In this document: positions 25,236-34,575 of the stretch, in pieces | How positions within the stretch are numbered: the stretch's first letter is position 1 | Layout: each line of letters opens with the position of its first letter | Source of the DNA: Bryum argenteum | Lineage: Eukaryota > Streptophyta > Bryopsida > Bryales > Bryaceae | DNA length: 64,000 nucleotides | Reading direction: 5' to 3' | Assembly (NCBI GenBank): GCA_037043015.1 | Contig: CM073327.1 | Location: 10,460,727 to 10,524,726, forward strand | Translations under genes and position numbers: made by a program | The notes under the pieces: model-generated | Told to the model about the DNA's origin: nothing | The model's database searches: none | The model's input: only the letters and a program-made list of their open reading frames with translations

Positions 25236-26970
25236 TCATATCACTGGCATGTGCCAGTCGACGACAGACGTGGCGGCTATGGTGATGTCGTTGTCGGTAT
25301 GGAATCGGAGAGCCGATTGCAGTATCGGGGAGACACGCAGTAAATCCCTCAAGGATACTTGAATTTTGCAGTTGTTGACTTGTTGAAGTAGGTGTGTAGG
25401 GACTCGGGTGTCGTCCTCAAAACTGGATGTTGTTGACCGTCGAGGCAAAAGAGGTTGCTGGGGGAGAATGCTCGCATCCCAGGCGGAGGGTAGAGATGTC
25501 TCCGTGATCGGTTGAGCCACGCGGGGTTCCAGTTCGTTCTGTAGGACACGAACTTGGTGTATCATGTCGTCCCGGAGCGTCTCCTGGGCTGTCCAGTTGG
25601 GTTGCTCCGTAGAATCAACCTCGGGGGTCGGTGTCGACGTAGCTTGGCTGCAGGTGATGGCGGCTACCGTGTTGACGCCGATGTTATCTGGGTTCTGCTC
25701 CTCGATGACCACTGTCGACGTAGAGGCGACGGGGGTTTGCTGCGGAGTTGTGTCACGAGTCGTGTGATCTTGGGGTCCTGCAATAATAGACAGAGGTGAG
25801 TGGGATGCTTGAGAGATTTGCAGAGAGCACAAGGGTAATGGCGCCGTGGTCGATACTTCGATCCTGTCGATGTTGGTGCTGGCGTGATGGATGCTACGGT
25901 GGCTGGTGCTGCACGAGCGGCACGTTGTTTGCCGTATTCGCTAGTGGGATTGAGAAAGCAATCGTCGATGTGCCCTGATCTTTTGCAAAGTCCGCAAATC
26001 GGACGCTTTGCGTCAACCCGGGTCGGGATCGGACTAGGGTCCGCTTCTCTGGAGAGTCCACTTTCGGCGAGTTTAGCTGAGTTTTTGGCTTCGGCAAGGG
26101 TCCAGCGTGGTAACCCGACTGCAATAAACCAGCTCAAAAATTGCTTAGTAGGAAATAATCACTTGGCATGTTTGCAAATTGACTAGCTAATTTCATCATA
26201 CATTTGTAATAGTCGTCTACCGACTCTTTGGATTCCTGTTTAAGGGATCTAAACCAAAGGTACGCTTGATCGTCATTGTCGATCTCTTGGTATCGATATT
26301 TGAAGGCATCGAGTAAAACTGGAAGGCTTTGGGTCGGGTAGGTGTTTCTTTGGGTTGTGAACCAAGTATAATTACTGGCATCAACTAAGGAGTTCCCGAA
26401 CAAGGCTACTGTAATTATCGGGTCGGTTTCACCATTTAGAGTAAGTGCATTTGTAAATCTATGCACATGGGTCATTGCGCATTTACCTTCATGATAGGTA
26501 GGCATGCTAACCGGTTTCCTAGCCGTTTGGCGATGAAGGGGGCCAACTGGAGGTCGCGTGATGGCTGCAGTTGTCGGCCATGCAGGGAGACCCGACGCGT
26601 AACGCGGACACTCGTCTATTGTGTGTCGGTAAGACCCACACACAAAACACAAGCGTATATTGACAAAGGGAACTGTCGTATAGGTAGGGCTAGGAATACC
26701 TGTCGATACCAACGTGGAAGGCATTGACGGGTAAGACGTGGGCGGTGTCGATCCGGATCTCGGGGCACCCGAAGGAGTCGTTGTTGGGGGTGTCGAGGTC
26801 GGGATTGTGCCAGGAATACTCGCGGGTTGGAGTAGATGAAGGGCTTGTCCCTGAAAAGGAAGGGTTGCTGGGGCGCGAGGCAGCATCGGCGGTGCGCGAG
26901 AGCTAGGAGGAACTGCTGGAGTCGGAGGTCGATTCTTGAGATTCAATATATCCGGCGGGTGTGACGTACG
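25236..26970 (-). pseudogene. Gypsy gag region
   Basis: The N-terminal part (26,946 downward) is Pro/Ser/Thr-rich and contains the zinc knuckle CFVCGSYRHTIDEC. It is followed by a retrotransposon gag domain (FGNSLVDASNYTWF, YPTQSLPVLLDAFKYRYQ, ESVDDYYKCMMKLASQF). After a frame change near 26,135 come two more cysteine motifs (CGLCKRSGHIDDC and CALCKSLKHPTHLC). Gag proteins package the element RNA. The frame breaks show that it is dead. Confidence 0.75.
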
Positions 26971-28142
26971 GTCGGAGTTGTATGTCTCTCATATCGGATC
27001 GGCTAAGCTGGGGTTGTTGGCGAGATCTCTGTCAAGCTGATTGTGAGGAAAGGCGGTTTGTTGGTCGAGTGATGAAGGTCGACTAGTCAAGGGCTGTTCC
27101 ACAGTTCCCGATATGTCCGGATAGGACATCGGGCCACTAGCTATAAGTCGTGCTAGCCGGAATGCCAGGAATGCCTGCTGGTTTTGCAAAAGCATAATTT
27201 CGGCTTGTTGGTCATACAACGTGTCGACCAATGTGTTGCAAGGTGCGTACCTGGCATGTGTGCTCGAAGGTCGTGGTGGGAGGATTGTCTCTTGGGGAAA
27301 TGGGTCGCCAGGGGACTACTGCCGAGATGTCGGCTCTCCGCCGCGGCTGTGAGGCTTAGACGCCGATGTTGGGGACGGTGAGGAGGTCGGTCATGGCGGG
27401 TCGACATCTGCGGGTTTTGGCAGATGTGCCATGTTGTTGGTGTGAATTCCACCGACTGGCGCTCGATTGTCGGGTCGGACGATCACCAATGGTGGCGAAG
27501 TCGTTGAGGGTTGCTGATTGCGTAGTTCGCGTAGAGTCTACGGATTGCAGAGTTGGTCAGCAGTAATTTCCAAGGAATCGGGGGCGTCGCTTGCTCGCGT
27601 GTGCCTACCCGACATAGTCCGGCCGCATGTCGGTTCCCAGATCTACATCTAGATCTGAATTTGCAGATCTGGATCAGGATCTCGATCGGAATCGTAGATC
27701 TTAATCTGGATTTGATATTGAAATCGACTGGTTTTGCGCAATGGAATTTTGAGAGCTGGTTTTTGTGTGGGGGTTTGCTATTTGCTCCTTTGGCAGTGCA
27801 AAACCACTTCCACGTACGGTGTTTGTGTGCAAGTTCCCAGTTCTCGTTGTGTCGACAGTTTCGACGACGGTGTGGTCGGTTAGGGTTTGGGAACTAGCTT
27901 GGATTTCACAGCGACGTTTAGGACGACGGTGTTTATGAAAATCACTAGGCAATGACGGTCGGTTAGGGCCGCGTGTGCCTGATGTGTAGCCGTGCTACCG
28001 CCGGGTGTGATGCGTACATATCGTCTGCGTGCAAGACTGTCGCGCGATTTAGCTTGGGCGGGCACCACGGAGTTAGGTACCCGGTTACAAGATCGATCGT
28101 GCAACAAAGAAATTAACGTAGGACTTAAGCATGGTCGCCAAA
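26971..28142 (-). other. Gypsy 5' leader and primer-binding site
   Basis: These 1.2 kb lie between the right LTR and gag. The bases next to the LTR, read on the minus strand, are TTTGGCGACCATG, consistent with a primer-binding site. The rest has only short frames in all directions and a run of GATCTnnAT-like words near 27,640-27,720. Confidence 0.5.
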
Positions 28143-28750
28143 TGTTAGGGGCTATTTCTATAGACAACTCCTAACGGTTTTGACTAGGACACTCGATTGG
28201 ATAATAACGACAAGTCGTGTCGACAGTAGGTCGGCCGTACTGTCGAGTAGAATCTACCTTACTAGACACCTAGAAAGACTTAGCAGAGCAAAACTCTAGT
28301 CGACAGGGAGGACAGGTCGAATGTTACCCCTGTCGAATACCTCATTCACTCGTAACCTCGTATTGCTGCAATAACCGAAGTTGACTAGACTCACTCGACA
28401 AAACGAAGTCGATTACAAAGACAAATTATCAACACAAGAGGCGGCTGCTTGAGAGGAGGAGAAAACATATTATGAAATGAAGAGCAACACCCTTCTACTC
28501 GAGAAGGGGGTACATATAGTCTTAGGTCTGACACTGTGTGAAACCTAGTCTACCCGATCTGGTCGGGTCGACCCTTTCAGTCGACTTACAGTGTCGGCTG
28601 ACTGGTCGGCCGCCTAGGTCGGGTATCAACTGCCTATTCCTCCTAACTCCTCCGCGGATATCAACCGGATATCGACCAAATCCACTATCGACCGAGTGTC
28701 GACTAGCCAAACTTAACCTAAGGGAATATTTGGAGAATATTCGGTTAACA
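28143..28750 (-). repeat. 5' LTR of the gypsy element
   Basis: The LTR runs from TGTTAGGGG to GGTTAACA, giving the expected TG...CA ends with a 5-bp TGTTA/TAACA inverted repeat. The inner end is fixed by alignment to the left stub and by the adjacent primer-binding site; the outer end is inferred from the terminal motif only. Confidence 0.65.
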
Positions 28751-28879
28751 CCAGACAAAACTTTTTCAAATATAGTAAGAAATCTAATCGGGTTTAGAGG
28801 TCTTACGAAGAGATAAAGAAGAACGGGGTTTTCTTATATTGATTGGAGAACTTACGAATAGGTATTTAAATCACGTTAG

Positions 28880-29500
28880 TATGATGTCTGGAAGGCAACA
28901 ATAGACGATGAATTTTGTTCCCTTGTTGAGAACAATACCTAAGAATTATAGCCTCTTGCGCTCAATCGTGAGCGAATTTCCTACAAGTGGCTATTTAAAC
29001 TCAAGCATAATGCGGATGGAAGCATTTCCCCTTTAAGGCTCGTTTGGTAGCTTGTGGCTTCTTGCACATTCTTAGACTTGACTATGCTAAAACTTTGCGC
29101 CCGTTGCGAAAGCAGACAACATGCGAACTATTCTATCGTCGCTCCACAAGTTTATGAAATGTGTCAGTTCAACACTAAGACTGCATTTCTACAAGGAGAC
29201 CTGGTTGAGAAGATCTACATGAATCACGTACTGGATTATGAAGTTTCTGGTGGTTCTACAGGCTCAAGAAAAATATTTATAGATTGAAACAAGCACCTCA
29301 TGCGTGGAATCGGAGATTTGATCGTTTTCTGCGACAATTTGATCTCCATCCCACTCTAGAGGATCCATGTGTGTATGTTTTGGAATCTGCGCCTTTCTTC
29401 ATTACAACGATCTTTGTTCATGATGGCCTTGTTGCAAGCAAGTCACTAGTGCGCTTAAAGGAGTTGATTGCCTATGAGCCAACTGATATACACAGCTAGA
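28880..29500 (+). pseudogene. Ty1/copia reverse transcriptase, N-terminal half
   Basis: Plus-strand frames read DVWKATIDDEF, KWLFKLKHNADGSI, FNTKTAFLQGDLVEKIYM and KQAPHAWNRRFDRFL, matching the Ty1/copia RT order. The catalytic YVDD motif is replaced by FVHDG in the stretch FITTIFVHDGLVAS. Several frameshifts and stops are present, for example between FID and KQAPHAW. The coding match ends near 29,490 (VRLKELIA) and resumes only at 33,340. Confidence 0.8.
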
Positions 29501-29573
29501 ATTCAGCTAGAATTCGACATTTATTAATAGTGACAATTTTTGTTGCATGTATATTTCATGAGGAGAAAAGCGA

Positions 29574-29714
29574 GCTTTTCCTGCTGGGCCTTTCTCGTTC
29601 GAAAGCCATTAGTAGCAGTGGCGCCTACTGCGTAGAAACCAACTGATGCGTCAAGGGGCAAGGCTTGGATCTAGAGGAGAAGGCGAGCGACAGGCTTCAA
29701 GGCAGAAGGAGGAC
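29574..29714. repeat. 140-bp direct repeat, copy 1
   Basis: It begins GCTTTTCCTGCTGGGC and ends GGCAGAAGGAGGAC, and is about 88 percent identical by eye to 30,980-31,119. It lies inside the insertion that splits the copia remnant. Confidence 0.85.
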
Positions 29715-29913
29715 TGATATCGGAGCTTCTGAAGGCGAAAGAGCCATTACTGGAGTTTAAATACCACCCTTTCATCACATCGGGGTATATCTCAGCGAGT
29801 GCTCAATTGGTCGCCGGCAAGGTTGAGCCACCACCTAATGACGGTGCTGAAAAAGCTTCCGTACTTGCATCGAAGACAATCGAGTTCACCAAGGATGAGA
29901 TTGCTCTAGGCTG
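29711..29913 (+). pseudogene. Unrecognised coding fragment
   Basis: An open stretch of about 67 codons reads LLKAKEPLLEFKYHPFITSG and then SASAQLVAGKVEPPPND, ending FTKDEIALG before TGA. Composition is protein-like and there is no obvious start. Further short related stretches follow (DHWEEVFWDADS at about 30,195 and DHWKEICREADC at about 30,325, an internal repeat). I do not recognise the family. Confidence 0.35.
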
Positions 29914-30425
29914 AAAAAGCATGGGGAATGGGGAGCAGCAACTGTCGCGTGCAGATTATCTTTTGAATCATATATTGCGTAACAGTGCTTGAGTTCGTAA
30001 CCTACAACCTGAAAACTTCAGTAAGTCCTTACAAACACTTGCATTCATTGTATGTTGAAGTCATAATAACCCATCATTGTTTAAGTATGTCATATTGTAC
30101 AAAATCAGGGGTAACATAGTGGCCTTATTTTCTAGGGTTGTATATCTTCTTCCTTTCTTCGAAAGCTTCTGAGTCTTCTTTGCAAGCTAACTGATGATCA
30201 CTGGGAGGAAGTTTTCTGGGACGCTGACTCGTGCCTTAATAAGTCCACGAATTTGTTGAATCCAGTTCCTATCGGTTATCGGTACATCTTCCATAGCGAT
30301 GAGTTCAACACTTTGAAAGCTGACTGCTGATCATTGGAAAGAAATTTGCCGTGAAGCTGACTGTTGCTTGGATAAACACGCAAACATGTTAAATCGGTTA
30401 CCGTTATATCTTTCTATATCCTCCG

Positions 30426-30496
30426 CATCCAAGGTGGTGGTTGCCCCATCCAAGGTGGTCGCTCCATCCAAGGTGGTCGCTCCATCCAAGGTGGTA
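30426..30496. repeat. 18-bp minisatellite, four copies
   Basis: The unit CATCCAAGGTGGTCGCTC is repeated about four times; the first spacer is slightly longer. It encodes repeated SKVVAP in one frame. Confidence 0.85.
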
Positions 30497-30660
30497 AGCA
30501 TAAGATATAGAGCCAGTGTCTAGGCATCAAGCGTGATTCCAACCTTGACTCTTGAGCTTTTCCAACCAACTATCGAGGTTGTAGCATAGTTCGATATTGT
30601 CGTAGAATATTGGGGAGTGCTGGGGAGTCCGTTACTATAGAAACTAACAGGAGTTTGGGG

Positions 30661-30979
30661 TTTGTGCAAGGAGTTTTGTCACATAAATGGGTGTTGGAGA
30701 AATGGGTTGTGTATATGGCGACAGAATGGTTATCACCTCAAGACTTGGCATCGGTCGCGGGAACATGCAAAAGGCTGGTGAATGTAGTGAAGGTCCTCAC
30801 GGAGGCTCGAGTAGCGGATGCAACGCAGGGGATGGAGCGTTGGCGAGTGCCAGTTGGCAACAACGTGGATTCATGTCGCTACCCCTAGTTCCGCTACACG
30901 CCGTCTTGTTGCTTCCCTACCTCCTCCTCCGAGCCTCATTGCTGGGGCAGGAATGATCTACCGGAGCAGTATCGGCATT
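30661..30979 (+). pseudogene. Truncated copy of SUVR3 exon 1
   Basis: The translated sequence parallels exon 1 of the SUVR3-like gene at 50.6-52.6 kb. LSPQDLASVAGTCK matches LSPQELAMLAQTSQ; ARVADATQGMERW matches ARVADAAQGMEHW; then DSCRYP and FRYTPSCC are shared. The Trp codon between CRYP and FRYTPSCC is TAG here. Similarity ends at LPEQYRH, about 20 residues before the true exon ends, exactly where the second 140-bp repeat starts. No pre-SET or SET sequence follows. It is a dead exon copy from a diverged paralogue, carried in the insertion between the copia halves. Confidence 0.88.
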
Positions 30980-31119
30980 GCTTTTCCTGCTGGGTCTTTC
31001 TTGATTGAAAGCCATTAGCAGCAGCGGCGCCTAGTGCGTAGAGACCGGCTGATGCGACAAGGGGCGAGGCTTGGATCTAGACGGGAAGGGAAGCGACAGG
31101 TTTCAAGGCGGAAGGAGGA
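30980..31119. repeat. 140-bp direct repeat, copy 2
   Basis: Second copy of the repeat at 29,574-29,714, in the same orientation and directly abutting the end of the SUVR3 exon copy. Confidence 0.85.
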
Positions 31120-33329
31120 ACGAAGAGGGGCAATAGAGCGCAAACGAGGGGCATGGAGGCAAGCCACAGGGTTTCAACCTTGCTCTAAGCCCAATCGGCA
31201 CGAGTTTTTAGGCTCACTAGGATCACTTTCCATACAAGTAGTATTGAATAATGGCTTGCATTTTTATAAAAGTGGTTTATTTTATTTTATTTTTAAATCA
31301 AGAAAAAAAGCATGTTTTCTCATTGTTGGGCAATTTTGTAAAATTAAATTGATTCGACATGAATATTATTCAAATAGATAAAATCTATCATCTTTCTTAT
31401 TGTAGCATAAGTCTGGTGAGTGTAGTAAATTGTAATTTTGTTCAAAAATAAATTTATTTTTTAGTATCTCAACTTAAATGAAATTAGCTTAAAGTAAATG
31501 TCAAAAAGAGAGTATTTTGAGCTACCCAATGTATACCTACGTTAGTCTATCTTTTTTGTTTCCAACTACCATGGCATCCTCAAGTAGTGATAATTGGTAT
31601 GATTGGAATTATCTCTTTCCTTTTAATCACAAATCTAGTATACCTTCTCTAGATAGTGTGGAATTTAATTTGAAACATCCAAGTATAATATCTAAAATGA
31701 TTTTGTTGAGGTTTATTATTTCTTTGTATTTTATCACATTTAATTTTCATGCTATAAATATAATCTTGTACATGTTTCAAGTTGCACAACTTGGTGGTGT
31801 GTGGTTGCTTGGTATGCATCTAGGTGACGTTTCTGCAAGAAAAGTTTTTACAGAAAAAATGCAAAAGAAATGGTTTTGCAATGCGTTTTGGATTGTGTTG
31901 GAGAATCACTCGATGCTAACTCAAACCTCGGTCGGAGGAACTTTCGTGAACCACGTATATCGGTGAACATTTGTTTTGGGATGCTCTTATTCCGACATGT
32001 TCAAGTCCTTTGCTCGGGTCTCCGAGTGCATTCTAAATAGATTTGACGAAATTCGGGTTTCTTCGTAAGGCTCTTTGCACATATAAGTTATTACTCAAAA
32101 CTACCATAAGAGAATCCATTGCTTGAGGGAAGGAAGACATGAGAGCAACAACGACACAAGAGTAGCAAGAGTAACAATAGAAGTGAAAACAGTAATCTTG
32201 AGCGAGAAACGAGAGTGTGAGCGAGAGCGCAAAGCGGAAGGTGAGAGCGAGAGGGAGTGAAGCAAGAGTCGTTAGCAAGAACGTGAAGTAGACTAAGATA
32301 GCGCCGGTTTTGGCGCACGTTAAGGTTTCACATAAGGTGGTGACATTTTGTACATTCCTCCATTCAGGATAAATTCCCCTCGTTTTCCTGTAGGACACTT
32401 AATGCTTCGCAGAATCAATACTAGTATTTGTATATCCATCGATGAAACCTTCTTGTTTTGTAGCAATTTAGGTTACTCTAGAACATTCTCCATTCATGTA
32501 GGAGGCGGACGTTAGTTGCAATTGGCACTTCTGTTCTCAATACTCTTGCTATAAAAAAATTCTTGATATCATGATTAAAAAAATCGCACGATTCCCAGAA
32601 AAAAACTTATTGTGTTTTAAATCAAGTCTTGTCTTCATACTCATCAATGTATTTCACTTAAGATTGAGATCTTTAAATTTTTATGGTAGCCAATTAATTA
32701 CAAGAAAGGCAAGCTGATTGAAGTATCGGAAAAAAACTTACTTTACTTCAAATCACGTCTTGTCTTCCTACTAATCAATGTATTTCACTTAAGGTTGAGA
32801 TCTTCAAGCTTTTTGGTAGGCAATTTATTACAATGAAGGCGAGCTGATTGAAGTCATTGGCGAGCTGATTTGTGCTTTTAGGTTTTGGAAACGGCTTGAA
32901 TTGATGTACTTTTCAGTTTTGGAAACGACTTCTGTTACTTACGTTGATGATGATATTACACGTTTCATTTTTGGATACATGGCATAGGTGGAGATCACCA
33001 ATCATTAATGTTCGAAGAAGCCATGGAGATGAGTGCGGGAAGGAGTTTTGTTAGAACGAGGACATGTGCCTTCAGTGGAGGGAGTTATATCCAAGCAAAA
33101 GGAGTCAAATATGGTTCTCATGGCGTTTCTTTGTGTCCTTAGGGCTCGAGCTAGTTCGTTGCCATCTCCAACAACTCTTATGAGGACATTACCAACCATA
33201 GTTGCTGTAAGAAAAAACAAGAGCCGGTTAGAGGGACCGAAGACCAACATCGGGCATGTATTTGCAATTAGAGGACCGCAGATTCAACTTAAATCATACA
33301 TATACGTCAGTTACAGAATCTGCCGACAT
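31120..33329. other. Gene-poor right part of the copia-splitting insertion
   Basis: I see no supported gene. A 149-codon frame at 31,517-31,966 is rich in Phe, Ile and Tyr in an AT-rich setting and shows no motif. A degenerate direct repeat lies at 32,577-32,680 and 32,728-32,850 (share TCAAGTC/TCACGTCTTGTCTTC and CAATGTATTTCACTTAAG). Confidence 0.5.
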
Positions 33330-34090
33330 CGACTCTCGTTTGAGCTAGATTCACTTTGGAGATTCTTATTCGATTTGGTCTAGAGGACTCGCATGCGGTT
33401 TTGACTCTTGCCGTTTCGAATGTACATCTTGAAAGCGTCCATGCAGATAACAATGAGCCTTCTCCAATATTTCCTTATCAAGAAATAGTAGGTTGTTGCC
33501 TATATTTGGCTACGTCTACTGTCCATGACTTGACTTTTGCGGTGTTAAAGGTGGCCCAATTCGCATCCAAGTTCTGTAAGATAAATTGTACTGCAGTAAG
33601 ACAGATCTTCAAATATTTGTACGAGACTGTTGATCTTGGACTCTCCTATTTGCGTACACCAATTTGACATGAGCTTGTCGCACATGCAGATGCCAACTAC
33701 GCCAGCGATAATGGCTATCGGAAATCCAAGAGTGACATCGCTCTTTTATTGAACTCCGGTCCAGTGAAATGATGGTCGTCTCGTAAGCAATTATATATGG
33801 CGAGTACATATCAGCTTCTCTTGCTAGAAAAGAAACGTACTGGACGAGATGCTTGTTGGGTAGCATTGGTTTTCCTCAATCCGGACCAACGCTTTCTACA
33901 AATAATTAAGTTGCAATCTGGCTGGGTCACAACCCAGAGCATCACCAACGAACCAAACCAAGCTAATAAGGAAATTGAGGTCAAGTTTGTTTCCACACCT
34001 CTTCATCAAAGCGTTACCATCGGCCAAGTTTCACATGCTGCGTTCTTCTCTCAGCATGTCTCAGATTCTCAAAGAAATAGGAGAGTGAGA
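33330..34090 (+). pseudogene. Ty1/copia RT C-terminus and RNase H
   Basis: The match resumes with LEILIRFGLEDSHAV, then FPYQEIVGCCLYLATSTVHD, TAVRQIFKYLYETVDLGLSY and ADANYASDNGYRKSKSD, which are the RT end and RNase H of Ty1/copia elements. A shifted frame continues with GEYISASLARKETYW and GHNPEHHQRTK, the RNase H C-terminus. Stops and frameshifts are frequent. With the piece at 28,880-29,500 it makes one copia remnant in the same orientation. Confidence 0.82.
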
Positions 34091-34575
34091 ATATGAGATA
34101 TGAACTTTGATTATGTCTTTGAGTGGGAGTCTTGGATGTACGGAGACATTGGATAAATCTCATTCAGTATTGTTTCACCTTCCACGATGAGGGTTACGTC
34201 GGTAGGTGGTTAATAAGTAGTTGCTTGATGAGTGACCTCTTCATCTGTGTAAGCGTGTAAGATTTTTGGATGCAATTTTCAATATTCACGGATGGTTGAG
34301 CACATTGTGGACAATTGCACAAATGTCCCCAATCATTTTAAAAAAAAAGGAACGCAAATATTGCAATAAAGAAATTTACATAACTCTGCAAACTGAAATC
34401 GAAAATAAAGACACCAGGACATAATCGAAAGCTCCCGGGGTATAAATCTAAAGCATTTTTACGATCTAGATGCTCCTATTCACGCTAAAGTCATACTTCC
34501 AGTTAAAGCCGCAGCTCGCCCAACGAGCTGCAACCCTAGTACCATAACAGATGCTGTACTTTCTAGCTTGAGAAT

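Larger units (their letters stand above)
21426..28750 (-). mobile_element. Ty3/gypsy LTR retrotransposon, degenerate
   Basis: The minus strand carries, in order, gag with zinc knuckles, aspartic protease, reverse transcriptase, RNase H and integrase. This order (integrase last) defines Ty3/gypsy. The right-hand LTR is about 608 bp; at the left end only about 70 bp of LTR match it. The sequence next to the right LTR, read on the minus strand, continues TTTGGCGACCATG, a plausible tRNA primer-binding site. The flanking pentamers (CCACG left, CCAGA right) agree in only three bases, so the target duplication is uncertain. Frameshifts and stops make it non-functional. Confidence 0.88.

Noticed and set aside
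31517..31966. 149-codon frame with many hydrophobic residues
   Set aside because: AT-rich composition alone explains the Phe/Ile/Tyr content; no domain, no splice or promoter support.
33005..33250. Minus-strand 81-codon frame upstream of the second copia piece
   Set aside because: No motif, and it overlaps degraded copia-flanking sequence on the other strand.
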